From Chondrosia reniformis (lineage: Eukaryota; Porifera; Demospongiae; Chondrillida; Chondrillidae), in the NCBI GenBank assembly GCA_947172415.1, contig OX359195.1:2847501-2911500 (forward strand): a stretch of DNA of 64,000 nucleotides, written 5' to 3'. The notes below the pieces were generated by a model that was not told the DNA's origin, made no database searches, and saw only the letters and a list, made by a program, of their open reading frames with translations. Position numbers and translations under genes: made by a program. Of the stretch, positions 45,335 through 57,163 are shown piece by piece; positions within the stretch are counted from its first letter, which is position 1, and the number at the start of each line of letters is the position of its first letter.

Positions 45335-46450
45335 CATATTGTAGAGACAAGTGTCCCGGGGTTCAACCTGTAGGATTGGGAGAAGTGAGCGGCAGGATAA
45401 TTGGAAAGGCCATCCTCTTGGTGATTTCTAAGGACATCCAGCAAGTTGCAAGCATATATACCAGTGGGCAGAAGGTAGGTAGCGAAGCAGTGGTGTATAT
45501 ATGCCATGAGAATCTTCTTTGAAAATGAAGATAATGAAGGGGCTGCTTTTTGTTGATACCACCAATGCATGCTTCTAACACATTTATATATTGGCAAGCA
45601 GCACTGAGGAACATCCATATTACCCTCACTGGCCAATGTTGCGCTGAACACCTTCAGAATTCCTCCTAGTCTGTATGTCAATGGCTAGGCCATATTATCA
45701 GAGGAGGGGACTATACTCAAGGGGTAATGAGTATATATATATATATATATATATGCCATCGCTATTCCACCTTTGATCCTGGAACTGGAGAATCTAGCCA
45801 AACAACTATGGTATGCAGATGATGCTGCTGCTGGAAGATTGAAAGCAATGAAACATTGGTGAGCAAGCTTGTGAATAGAGGGCCAAAATATGGATATTCT
45901 GTGAATCCATTAAAGACCTGGCTTATTTTCAAGAAAAGTCATCTGCAAAAAATATCTTCAGTGAAAAGGGAGTTAATGTCACAACCAATGGAAGAAGATA
46001 TTTGGGTTCTTTCATTGCACCAGAAGATTTGTTTACATCAGCCAAAGTTATAAGGGTTGGATAGTCGAGCTTGAGGGACTTACATATATGGCATTGCTAA
46101 AACTTAACCTCATGCTGCATATTGTGTCTTCAAGTGGAAAAAGAAAAGCAGAGAAACTACAAGCAGCATATACGCGAAGTTGAACATGGCTCCTTCACAC
46201 TTCTTGTTTTTGCAGTATCAGGTGGAATAGGAAAGGAAGCTGATGTTACGTAAAAGACACTTGCGTCATTGCTGGCAATGCAATGTGATCAGCCAACGTC
46301 AAATGATGAACACAATCAGATATATGATCAGCTTAAGTCTTATTTGCTGAATTCACTAATCAGATGTATCAGATGATTGAGACTATCAGTGGGCCATGGT
46401 ATATCAGGACCTCAATTAAGGTGATTACCAGTGAGGGGCACGTCCCTTCC
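45335..46450 (+). mobile_element. LINE reverse-transcriptase relic
   Basis: The plus strand shows PGVQPVGLGEVSGRIIGKAI (45355-45415), then a gap, then LENLAKQLWYADDAAAGRLK (about 45790-45845) with the YADD active-site box, then broken frames with KTWLIFKKS, GWIVELEGL and SGPWYIRTS. The order RPIG.GE..RRIIGKAI - YADDA - KTWL is that of an animal RT family seen as intergenic debris. A tatata run and an inverted-looking stretch interrupt it. The minus-strand 119-codon frame at 45322-45681 is its shadow. Confidence 0.6.
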
Positions 46451-47379
46451 ATCTAATTCTTAGAATGAGCTCAGTATATAGAACCTTTTGCCAAAACATT
46501 ATATACTGAACCTGTGCAGTAATTTCAAAAAGAAATATTTATCTATTAGCAAAAATTTTTAAACCTGTATTGCAATTGGTCACTCTATTAGGTGGAGATA
46601 TTTTATATTGGTCAGCTGTATGCCTTCAATATCATGTAAAACTTTATACCATTAACATGAAAACTTAGAGTCACAAATGCGACAAAAGAATTTCATATTT
46701 TGTTTTTCCACTACATTTGTACAGTAGGGGTTACAGTAGGGGTTATCGTTTCAATTTTGTTTTATTGCATTGTAATTTCAATGTATTTAATGTACAATAC
46801 ATCAGTTATATATATATATATATATAGAATCTCCTGTTTTCTTCATTTACAAATATATAAACATGTATGTAGTCACATAAATAATTTTGACAAATATTAT
46901 AAATACATGCAGTGTTGTAACCAAGTCTAGGATTGTAATTATTCTTATAGCAGTCATATACGTATAGTGTAATATATATACTTCTCTGTAATATTGGCAG
47001 CTATACTGGAATCATAAGAAATGATTAAAACAAGTTAACTGTAAAAAAACTTACATGTAAAGTAGAAAAAGAGCTATTAATTAAATTGCATACTAAAACT
47101 TACGTGCAACTTTGAACTCCATATGTGCACAGGCTGAAGAAAAAGGCTACTTTAATAAGCCATTTAGCTTTATGACCTGCACAACAATTGCAAGTTTACA
47201 TATACATGTATTGATACATTACAATGCTGAACGCTCTATATCCTTGTCATTTAATCACTATTTTTTACTTTTCCACGGATGTACTTGTAACTGTTACAGT
47301 ACTGACATCCCTACATCTATAGCAATGCCTTTTAAAAGTGAAATTTAAGTGACCTAACTATATACAAGATTTTAAAATA

Positions 47380-47645
47380 GTAACAGAAGTAGGGATGGGA
47401 GTGCTTACTTATAGCACATCTACTTAACCATACACATCACTTTCATGTTTGGGCGTACCATCCCTACTCGTGGTTGCGGCCAAACATGGAAGTGATGTGT
47501 AGGTTAAGTCACTTAAATTTCAGTATATATATATACCACTTCTGTATGGTTATCCTTGCCACATGATCATTCTCTTGTTTCGCTACTTTTGCAGATTTGC
47601 TAGACTGTTGGAAGCACTACCATCCCTATTCTAATTTCATTTTTA
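47380..47645. repeat. Dispersed palindromic repeat, copy 2
   Basis: Two arms face each other around about 47465: agaagtagggatgggagtgc...catgtttgggcg on the left and gccaaacatgg...gcactaccatccctattct on the right, with TGATCATTCTCTTGTTTCGC inside the right arm. It is the same family as 10060-10530 and 54530-55020 but diverged. Confidence 0.65.
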
Positions 47646-48379
47646 AATGTTTTATTTTTCTTGTATATATGGGCTTCACATGCAAACAAAACAGTGCAAC
47701 AGGTAATCTAAACTTCTTAACTAGTTTGTAATTATCTACTACTGGCTTCTCTATGCCATTTTTAAATGTTGCAATTGGGTAAATTTTTGGAGGGAAGCTG
47801 GAGTGTTTGGGGGAGAAGTAGGTCTGTATACTAGTAAAATGCCAATAAAAAGGATTTAATGATGACCTTTGCGAATCAATATACATAGCTACATCAGTAT
47901 ATCGAGCATCGGAGCCGATTTGTTGTTACTTACGTATATCGCTACATAATCCTAAGGTTTGCTAAATTCTTCTTCTAAGGGCTTGATTTGTACGTACTTG
48001 ACTTGAAGTTATTCATTATAGCTTCAGGCTATTTCTTTCTTTCCAAGAGAAGCAATTTTATTAAAAATGACGCCCAAATTCACTTACCAAACATACTTGT
48101 CCTCTTAGCCTCTCTCCGAGACACCGAGCTGTCGACGTTTGAAAATGGAATGCATACATGAATATATAATTAGTGATTCTGTCTTTCTATATAGCTATTT
48201 CCTGTACAATTTTTTGCAAGATCAGCAAAACTCTATAATGCGGAAGTATAGAAGTATAGAGTAAAGGTGGGTAAAATCGGATACTTCGAAAAACTTCGAA
48301 ATCGCCAAACTGAATAAGACAAAGCAGTCGAATAGATAAATAAAGTGCTAAAGTACAAACCCTTGGCACTACTAAAGCT

Positions 48380-48605
48380 AATATGTATGGACCTATATAC
48401 TTTGGCTACATGTGTTGCCATGGTAACCAGGATCACAGTCACACTCCCCAAATATGGTTAAAACACATGTACATACCTGTGTTTCAGGTGGCCCAGGGTT
48501 GACAGGTACATACACTCATGATCACAGCTGACTACATTGATGCATTCACATACAGTACTTCAGTGCACAGGTAACCATAGTAACCATCAGGACAAGTTAT
48601 AGGCA
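48380..48605 (-). pseudogene. Decayed laminin/MEGF-type EGF fragments
   Basis: Minus-strand snippets read CPDGYYGYLCTEVLYVNASM followed by a stop, then after a gap GECDCDPGYHGNTCSQS followed by a stop. Both have the C.C..G..G..C spacing of EGF or laminin-type EGF repeats, but there are no intact exons. They may belong to the same relic gene as the REJ-like fragment to the right. Confidence 0.4.
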
Positions 48606-48747
48606 ATAGGGTAAAATTAAACTTCACAAAAGTGAATACATTTATGTACATAATCTAATCTTAAATTTAAGTATATTTTACATTTTTCAATCTGTAAACT
48701 TTCAAGTGTCTTTAGAAGAGTGTCCTCAAACTTTGAAAGCAACAAAG

Positions 48748-49515
48748 TTACAATTTTAATTGCGACTGAGATAGCTTCCAAGGGTGATCACTCTCTAATG
48801 AAAGAGACTCTGTGTGGTGTGTCCTACAAGACATGCAGGGAATTAAAGTTGGTGTGAAGTGAGCCACTCTAACAGAAGTGCTACCCTTGACCACATCCAC
48901 TTTTGGTGTCAAGGCCACAGCTGATGTAACAACCTCATCAGTAGACAAAACAAAGGATTCTCCCCTTCCAACTGAGAGTATTCTAACTCCACCCACATGG
49001 ACTGCTGTTGCCATTACAATTTCAATGAGAGTTTCGATAGAAATTTTGTCTAAATATGTTGTATACCTGTACAGTAAACATATATTGCCCAACCCTTGGG
49101 GCCCCAGGAGCTGAGGGCAGGGACACACCCACACAAGGCTGACCCACATTTCAGTTATTTAAAAGTGGATTTTTCATAAAATTGAATAAAGTGGAATCTT
49201 CCCAATCCGATTCCTCTATAATCTGAAATTTATTGATTCACTGATATCCAGTACAATCTTTGGATATGCGGGGAGGAGCCGATAATCTCCACCCACAATT
49301 GATACCTTTATTTTTGGATGCTCTGCATAGAGAGTGACATCTAAAGTGGCTACTACAGAGAGGAGACTGGCTGTCATGGTTACCAAGTAGCTAGCTAAGT
49401 GTCTCCTGCAATGAGAGTATACCAGGTGGTATCCATAGTGATCATGATGGGCTGCCAAGGTGATTATATCTAAGATGGAGGTAGCATTGGTTTGTTGACC
49501 ATCTGTGATATTCAA
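48748..49515 (-). pseudogene. REJ/PKD-like extracellular domain relic
   Basis: The frame at 49515-49216 ends with AEHPKIKVSIVGGDYRLLPA then YPKIVLDISESI. This resembles the REJ-domain signature of polycystin-1-like and egg-jelly receptors (I.GG.R......LVLDAS.S). A second frame at 49149-48748 (ISIETLIEIVMATAVHVGG, SVGRGESFVLSTDEV) may continue it. Stops separate the two, and no GPS or transmembrane part follows. A relic is the most economical reading. Confidence 0.4.
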
Positions 49516-50120
49516 AATGCTTGTCTCAGAAATGACAGTTTGGTCAACTGCACACTGCTACAATTGGACACCTTGTAGTGGACTGTAGTGATGACATCAT
49601 CTAGATTTTATGTACAAAAATATCAAGCAGTTGCATGAGTCATGCACTCGCCAATTCAAGTGAGTGGAGTTTTGTATATACATATACATCATCAACTATG
49701 CACCAGAAGACAATTGCAAGCACCCTCAAGCTCAGCATATAAAGGGGCGTAACAGGCCACCGGCATTGGGTGGGAGTTCTTCAACTTTGAATTAACAGAC
49801 CATTTCAACAAAAACAATTAAAAAAGAAAATTAGATTCATGAACAGACTAGACTGTTTAGTGTGTATATAAATGTTGACTTTTATATTTTAAGCCTCCTA
49901 CTGTGGCAGGCCATCCCTTGACCTTTGAAAGTGGCATTTCTGTTTAGTAAACATATAATAATGGCTATCCTTAATATCGGAATAGACAGCTATATAGATA
50001 ACTGTTTCATATACTGTATACAGTGCCAAGAGTAGTATATATACAATCATGTATGTCTTTGAACTGAAGGTACACCACTTTATTCATATTTGAGGTCAAA
50101 TGTGATTGCACAAAACAAAG

Positions 50121-50205
50121 TGAAAACTAAAACATAGCATTGTCGTGTTCTTTTTACAATCTTTCTCCTCCTTGGTATTCAGCATCTCTGGATTGCCTTA
50201 TGGAT
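50121..50205 (-). pseudogene. Relic of a third cytoplasmic-tail exon
   Basis: On the minus strand atccagagatgctgaatacc, then aaggaggagaaagattgt, then gacaatgctatgttttag aligns with the last part of the gene A tail exon, including the terminal stop, but with an 8-base deletion and other changes that break the frame. It lies 100 bp beyond the stop of gene B. It is closer to tail A than to tail B. Confidence 0.7.
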
Positions 50206-50304
50206 CTTAGAATTAGTATATACATAGCAGTCTTACAGTTGTAGCACATTCATGTGTGATGCAGAGTCAAATCAAGCAAAACTAGGTCCAAAGGAAATCA
50301 ATAA

Positions 50305-53300
50305 CTAAAATGTAGCATTTTCATAAACACTCTTATCACAATCTTTCTCCTCCTTGATACTAAGCCTCTCCTCAACTATGGATCCTTCCTCGGAGATTTT
50401 AGGAAGAGCACCATAAGCAGGTGACAGAACTAAATCAATTTCTTCGCATAAAATTTCAGATTTTTTGTCTTTTTCACTGATTGCCTTGTCTCCTATGAAA
50501 ACAGGTCCCATAAATTAATTATATACCAAATAGCTTCGGGTTATTTTGCGATTTACACATACCATCAGTTGCATTATACAATAGTTTCCTTCTCAGAACA
50601 AAAATTGCTATTATGCTGATTGTTAAGATGATCGTAACAAAGAATACAAAGGCAGTAAGTCCTCCAAGTGTTGGGCCAAGAATACTCTCAGATACTATAA
50701 CAGCTAAAACACAGAATGCAGAACATATTAATAATATTTATATAAAGACTGATTAAAATATTTATACAAATATATGATAAAAATTTTGATACCACATATT
50801 TACACTAAGTTGTTTCTTAAGCTTTCAGTTAATTCTAACAAGTTAATTGCACAATTCCAATGTAAAGGGCTTAGGCTATGATACAATATATATAGAAAAC
50901 CACTATAATTATAATGATTATAATTTTATAGGACTTCGATCCCCATCAAGAAAAGAATAAAAACACACCTGTACAATTTCTTGTGTCATTATTCAAATTG
51001 TATCCACTAAAGCAGCTACATCTATATGATCCAATTTCATTGATGCATACTTGCTGACATTCATCAATTTCTAAATTACATTCATCAACATCTAAATATA
51101 CAACAATGATATAAAATCAAGACTTTATAAATTATGCTGGTATAATTATAGAAATGATTTCCTCTTCTGTGTGTATATACATATACGTATATGAATATTT
51201 CCATATGTAATAGTATATAGATATCCAATGCAGAGGTGAGGACTATACGTATGTATACAGTGGAAACTGGGTAGCACTCCTTTAACAGTATAATTCTTGT
51301 TAAACAATATATTAATATTACTGCTATAATATTGTAAAAAATTCAAACAGTTCCAGGTAAAAAGTAGTCATTATGTGTAGTCATATGCATTGTCTTTGTG
51401 AAAGTTTCAATGTGAAAAATTACAAATAAAATAAAAAACTTTTCTTTCGTCTTTGTTTCCATTAAATCGACAGTTAAGTGGCCAAATTTTTTAGCGTTAA
51501 CATATATATTTGTGTTAAATGGTGGTTTTTGTATTTGGGGACTCTGTTTTCTGAGTTTTGTTCACATAAGTGATATATAATTCGTGTTAGACAGTTTCCA
51601 CTGTATACACAAAATGTAACACAAACACAAGTGAAGCAAATTTATATTGGCGGTGTCCAAGGCAATTGAAAGTAGAAATTATATGACATATCTAAACCTG
51701 AAGTTATAATAATGAAAGAAAACCTATTTAATTTAATTATTATATCAAGCTTGTAAATAAATAGTTTCCTAAACCTTGACATGAATGTTAACATGGATCC
51801 ATGTATATAATTGCATTACAATCTTAAGCTTTACCCTGAATATATAAACTGTAGATATCTTTGAACCTGAGTTTTTATATATATACTCTTGTAATTATTG
51901 TAATTGAATTTTACCTCTACATGTTCTTTGGTCAGCGTTTAATGCATAACCTTCATTGCATAGGCAGTAATAGCTACCAACTGTGTTTCTACAAATGTGT
52001 TCACACCCACCATTATTTTGACTGCACTCATTGATGTCTAAAAATGAAAGAATATGTATAAATGTGGTTGGCAGTAAATTATTACTAATTGCTTCCATAC
52101 TTATCCTCTCCTTAAAAATATTACATTATGATATACACATATATATAGTAATTTCTTTTTTTAATTAGCAAAGAACAGAAACCTCTTTTAATGGTACAAG
52201 ATGATATAGTTGATTGGAGCCAAATTACATACCTATATATAATATACAACATATGCATCCCTCTCTCTCATTTGAACACTTGTCATCACAATTGCAAGTA
52301 CGTACATGTACACCTACTGCATTTTATAATCATAAATTTTAAATTGGTCTTTTTGTATATATCATATTACTCATTTTAATACTGTCATGTTAGTTATGCA
52401 AGCTCTCACCTCTGCAGGTTTTTCTGTCAGTATTTAGTGCATAGCCTTGATAGCACTGACAATAATAACTACTAATTGTATTCCTACAAATCTGCTCACA
52501 ATCATTGATATTTCTCTTGCATTCTTCAATATCTTGTTTGTAAACATTTACACATATATACAGAGATTTGTTATACCATTATATATTAAACAAGCATAAA
52601 GAAAACTTTGATATATAGTTAGAATAAGCTGAGAACATTTCATCAGCACATGATATTATTGAACTTACCACTACAAGTTCTTCTATCACTATTAAGTTGA
52701 TATCCTAGATAACACTGACAAGAATAACTACCAATTGCATTCCTGCAAATGTGACCACAGTCACCGAGGTTTATGTCACACTCATCTATATCTGTAAGAA
52801 AGATTTAATTTTATATATTATATATACGTATATATACATGCACAAAGTTAAATTAATTATATATGCAGATTGATGTTATAAACATGCATTTTATTCATTT
52901 TAATGTTATTTGCTTTTAAAATGGATCATTGTATATATACATTACAATCCCGTTTTAACTTAGCCTTTCTCTTATATATAGACATTGTTGAACCCTAGTT
53001 TTTGTATACGTACGTATATATTATGCTGTTGTAATTGATTTTTACCTCTGCATGTTCTTTGGTCAGCATTTAATGCATAACCTTTATTGCATTGGCAGTA
53101 ATAGCTACCAGCTGTGTTTCTACACATGTGTTCACAGCCACCATTATTTTGACTGCATTCATTGATGTCTATAAGTGAAAGAATATAATATATACACTTA
53201 ATAATGTACTTCCTGTAAAAAGGCTATATGTGATCAAATGTATTATATTTCCCTACATGGAAGAGTTAGTAGTAATGATCTGTATTAAATAGCCCAGAGG

Positions 53301-56300
53301 CAAGGACAGTAACCATACAGAAATATATATAATATGAGTCCAAGGCAAAGCTGCATGAGGCTGAGTAATTATATATATTCTGGCAGACATCTGAGTCCAT
53401 GGGCTATAATTCTTTTATACCCTGTTGTCCCTATAGCTAGTGATGATTGATTTTCAGTAATCCAAGCAATGAATACTATTAGCTTTGTGTAGTGTGTAAA
53501 AGGTGACTAATTCATTCACATCCTGTTTGACTTTTCTTGGGGTATATCTGTGACCAATGAGATAAACACATGTATATCCAGAGTATTCCCAACAATTAAC
53601 AAGCTATGGCAACAGGGTATATATCAAACTATATATACATAGTATTGTTTTGATTTTGCACAAGGAATGTACTATATAACTTCCATTTTATGTTAATACT
53701 GTTTTTATTTTATATGTATATATTTATGATTAGTTTTCTCATCTCCCTTATTTATTTATTGCATAAAATTATTTCTTAAATTCATTCACTATAAGTTCCA
53801 TGCATTTTCATTGTGAATACAAGGTCTTGCTTGGATTTTAAACTCCACCTACACTTTTATGCATTTCAGCTGCAATTGTGATGGATTAATGAGTTGAAGG
53901 CAGTCAATCCTTCCAATTCACTATATATACCATGCAAAGTTTACTAGTACTTTGATATAGATATTTTATATCTCGGATAACTGAGAGGCAATCACTGATA
54001 ATAATAAGAAGCGTATTGGGAATGGCAGTACTAGTGCTTGCAATAGTAATATAACTAGCTGGAAAAACAGCAACAAAGGCCAGTGATTTTGTGAGAAGAC
54101 TAACTAAATAGAAGGGGCATATATTATACTATAAATTAAAGTGACTATATACAGTATATTATACACACTTCTATGATTACACACATCATCAAATCATAAC
54201 TAAAATTAGAAGACGCCTGTCTTAGGTTTCATTACAACTTGATAGATATGGATAGTAGTTTCTATATTTAACTGCATGGAGAGGAAGTTGAAGGTATATA
54301 TACGTAGGAGGTTTAACCTCAGCAGTTGTTTTTGTCTATATAATTTCTAAATGGTTACCTGCAAGGTACTAAACCCATATATAAATTTTGGGTAATAATG
54401 TATTCAGCACTATCATGAGTGAGAAACCAAACTGCTTTGTCAGTTTTCTTATATGTATGTATATACGTGTGGTGTGGAAAAATACTGCACAAACACAGAT
54501 CTAGACCATTCACAATGCATTTAAAGTTATAAATCGTTATAAATGTTTCCAAACTAGGGAATAGACAGCCCTAAATCTGAATGCGCTCTACAGGAAACAG
54601 GTTAATTATGAAAAGCGAAAATTGTGGTCTTCTCGGCCGCCATTTTTAAATAAGAGATCATGGTTTTCGGCATATTTCTCTTGTCTAAGAGGTTATATCG
54701 AGATTTTCGCCAAGAAAACTTTCAAATCAATTTAAAACAAGTAATATTAAGAAGTAAATAAAAAACATTAACAAAAATGATGTTAGAAGTAGGAATGGCA
54801 GTGTTCACTAATACATCTGCAAAAAGTATCGAAACAAGACAGTGATTATATGATAAGGATAATCATACAGAAGTTGCATGTATACTGAAATTTAAGAAAC
54901 TTAACCATACACTTCTGTGTTTGGGCGCACCATTCCTACTTCAGCTTAGTGCACCCAAACACAGAAGTGTATGGTTAAATTACTTAAATTATAGTATACA
55001 TGCAACTTCTGTATTATCATATAATCACTGTCTTGGAATAAGGATTTCTTCTAACTTATCTTTGTAAAGGTTCATCTTTCGACTTTTAGAGCATCTAGAG
55101 GACAGAGGACTTTGTGAAGAAAATCAGGGGATTACAAGTAGAGAATGAAGATAAGTTAATCAGTTTTGATGTGAAGAGCTTGTTTACTAAGGTACCTATA
55201 GATCTCTCCTTACAGATCATTGATAGGAGGCTGAGGGAAGACAACACCCTATCAGACCGGACCACTCTGGACCCTCCCACCATCACAATGCTCACAGAAC
55301 TCTGTCTTAGGACAACATACTTCCAGTACGGTAATGAGTTCTTTGAGCAGAAGGATGGGGCAGCCATGGGCTCTCCTCTCTCTCCAGTGGTGGCAAACAT
55401 CTTCATGGAAGAGTTTGAAAACGAAGCCCTCCAGGAGGCTGGCTCCAAACCTAGGCTCTGGCTACGTTATGTAGACGACACCTTTGTCATCTGGAGCCAA
55501 GGTAGGGATCAGTTGGAGGATTTTCTGTCTTTCCTCAATGGAAGACACAGAAACATCCAGTTCACCATGGAGGAGGAGACAGATGGCTCTATCCTGTTTC
55601 TTGATGTGCTAGTGAAGAAGAACAAAGGAAGTTTGAGTACATCCGTGTACAGAAAACCAACCCACACGGATAGATACCTTCACTTCTCGTCTCATCACCA
55701 TCCTAGGGTGAAAGCTGGCATTGCCCTTTGCCTCAGGGACAGAGCGGAAAAGATCTGTGATGCTGGATCCAGTGTCCTCCAAGAGGAAAAAGAGCACCTG
55801 AAAGGGGTTCTCCAGGCCAACGGATACCCCAGTAAGGTTGCTGCTAGGCACATGAAGAAGAGACAACGGAACCAGGGAAGTAGGGTAGATGGTAAACGTA
55901 AACTTTTTATTCCATATGTGAAAGGCCTCAGTGAAATGATCTCCAGAACATGCCGGAAGATGAACATCGAAACCATCTTCACAAAGCAGAGATCACTGAG
56001 GAGTATCCTATCTAGGCCTAAACAACCCCAGCCTATACCATGGATATTAAAGGTGTCGTTTACCAGATCCCCTGTTCTAGTTGCCCTGCAGTGTACACTG
56101 GAGAAACTGGAAGAACACTAAAAGTCAGGATGGCAGAGCACAAACGTGCCGTCAGGATGGGGGATGTGAACAATGGCTTAGCTGTTCACTCCCTAAAAAC
56201 TGGCCATCCAATTGAGTGGAGCCAAGCCAGAGTGGTGGAGAGGGAAGAGAACTGGTACAGAAGAAGAATTAAGGAAGCCCTGAAGATCCAACAATGTCAG

Positions 56301-57163
56301 GTAAGAATGAACTTAGATCAAGGAATTGTACTAAGAAGTGGTTGGAAACCCTTTATTATGAATACTCCCTTCACCTCTCCTTCCTCCAGAAATGATGTAA
56401 CCAATGACATCACTGATGAGGTAATCAAAAATGGCGGGAAAAGATACCTATAAATGAAGACACCTTGAAGGCCAACACCAGTCACTGAAGAAGACCCCCA
56501 GGGTCGAAACGTTTGGCAGACAGAAGAATCGAAAAAACTGCGTCTCTAGACGCTCTAAAAGTCAAAAGATGAACCTTTACAAAGATAATCACTGTCTTGC
56601 AGATGTATTAGTGAACACTGCTATTCCTACATCATTTTTGTAAATGTTTTTTATTTACTTTAGATATAGATTTCAGGACTCACAAAAGATCAAGAAAACG
56701 ACAGATTCCCAGGATCACTGAAAAAAGGTGAAATTCCCAGCTGTCTGGCCCATGCAGTGGAGAAGAAGGAAAACAGAAACCTCTTGTATCCACAGCACCC
56801 AAAGCTCTCTAGGTTTACTTCCCTATAGGCCTTATATACTTTAAACTTTAAGATAGCATGTAAGAAAAATGGTGTATTGATTATGGCAAAAATACTTACC
56901 ATAGCAATTTTTACCACTTTGTCTGTAACCTGAATTACAGCTACAGGTATAGCTACCACAAGTATTATGACAGTTTTGTTGACACGGGTCACTGTTTGCT
57001 CTGCACTCATTGATATCTAATTATATAAGGAAGGTTTAATATGCACATGTATAGATTCTTAATACATATTCTGTCTAGTTACCATAACAAGTACTGCTTC
57101 CACTGTAACCAGAGCAACAATCCCTAAAGACTGACTTGTAGTAGGAGACAGTTCTGTATCTTC
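50305..57163 (-). CDS. Gene B: EMI-EGF single-pass membrane protein
   Basis: Exons: 57163-57083 (second half of an EMI domain, [20 protein letters not shown]), EGF 57016-56900, 53168-53046, 52791-52669, 52532-52410, 52037-51915 and 51091-50969, transmembrane 50703-50563 and tail 50492-50305. EGF exons are phase 1 and about 123 bp with DINEC/DIDEC/DIEEC starts. The membrane segment reads [20 protein letters not shown] then FVLRRK. The tail is very close to that of gene [16 protein letters not shown] and a terminal [12 protein letters not shown] plus EGF plus a tyrosine-motif tail recalls engulfment receptors of the MEGF/Draper type in general layout only; the EGFs here are calcium-binding, not of that type. 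The signal peptide and first EMI half upstream of 57163 were not found. The intron 53169-56899 carries a canonical PLE nested in a palindromic repeat. Confidence 0.78.
51257..51606. mobile_element. TIR element with CAGTGGAAACTG termini
   Basis: The left end tacagtggaaactgg is matched by the reverse complement of cagtttccactgta at the right end, and inner sequences (ttaacagtataattcttgtt / aattcgtgttag) are partly complementary. TA flanks both ends. About 350 bp without transposase, so a pogo/Tc1-type MITE in a gene B intron is likely. Confidence 0.7.
53230..54520. other. Intronic stretch of gene B, nothing recognised
   Basis: AT-rich intron with no coding relic that I could support. Confidence 0.4.
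55114..56121 (+). CDS. PLE reverse transcriptase (5'-truncated)
   Basis: 335 codons covering RT motif A ([20 protein letters not shown]), motif B ([20 protein letters not shown]), motif C (YVDD at 55468-55479) and the following FLDVLV and [13 protein letters not shown] blocks. The N-terminal fingers region is missing, which fits 5' truncation during target-primed reverse transcription. The frame is lost near 56030 ([10 protein letters not shown]), where the nuclease continues in the next frame as [12 protein letters not shown]. One base change would restore continuity. The element is probably immobile as it stands. Confidence 0.85.
   Translation: MKKIRGLQVENEDKLISFDVKSLFTKVPIDLSLQIIDRRLREDNTLSDRTTLDPPTITMLTELCLRTTYFQYGNEFFEQKDGAAMGSPLSPVVANIFMEEFENEALQEAGSKPRLWLRYVDDTFVIWSQGRDQLEDFLSFLNGRHRNIQFTMEEETDGSILFLDVLVKKNKGSLSTSVYRKPTHTDRYLHFSSHHHPRVKAGIALCLRDRAEKICDAGSSVLQEEKEHLKGVLQANGYPSKVAARHMKKRQRNQGSRVDGKRKLFIPYVKGLSEMISRTCRKMNIETIFTKQRSLRSILSRPKQPQPIPWILKVSFTRSPVLVALQCTLEKLEEH
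56040..56453 (+). CDS. PLE GIY-YIG endonuclease domain
   Basis: Continues the RT in a shifted frame: [20 protein letters not shown] then [14 protein letters not shown], with the Tyr, Arg and Glu positions typical of PLE GIY-YIG nucleases (EEN....RIKEAL near 56245-56285), ending [15 protein letters not shown]. This is the canonical C-terminal placement, in contrast to the Naiad element at 40697-44429. Confidence 0.85.
   Translation: MDIKGVVYQIPCSSCPAVYTGETGRTLKVRMAEHKRAVRMGDVNNGLAVHSLKTGHPIEWSQARVVEREENWYRRRIKEALKIQQCQVRMNLDQGIVLRSGWKPFIMNTPFTSPSSRNDVTNDITDEVIKNGGKRYL

Larger units (their letters stand above)
55036..56584 (+). mobile_element. Canonical Penelope-like element, 5'-truncated
   Basis: The element is flanked by an exact 15-bp duplication, ataatcactgtcttg, at 55021-55035 and 56585-56599. 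Its 5' segment at about 55060-55100 (ctttgtaaaggttcatcttt, then agagcatctagag) is an inverted copy of its 3' end at 56543-56584, as expected for PLEs with partial inverted pseudo-LTRs. It codes for the RT from before motif A and for a C-terminal GIY-YIG. The 3' region has CTGAAGA, a GACCC/GGGTC stem and GAAAC, a hammerhead-like core without a clear cleavage triplet. Confidence 0.88.
54530..56660. repeat. Dispersed palindromic repeat, copy 3, split by a PLE
   Basis: From 54530 the sequence follows copy 1 in reverse (ccaaactagggaatagacag through gaagtaggaatggcagtg). It then folds back at about 54935 (gtttgggcgcaccattccta against agcttagtgcacccaaacac) into an inverted arm that ends at 55035 and resumes after the PLE at 56585 with cagatgtattagtgaacact and gctattcctac. 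Each arm is about 150 bp. This is the largest hairpin in the window. Confidence 0.8.

Noticed and set aside
45322..45681. 119-codon minus-strand frame
   Set aside because: The opposite strand carries a recognisable RT segment (GLGEVSGRIIGKAI), so this is its shadow.
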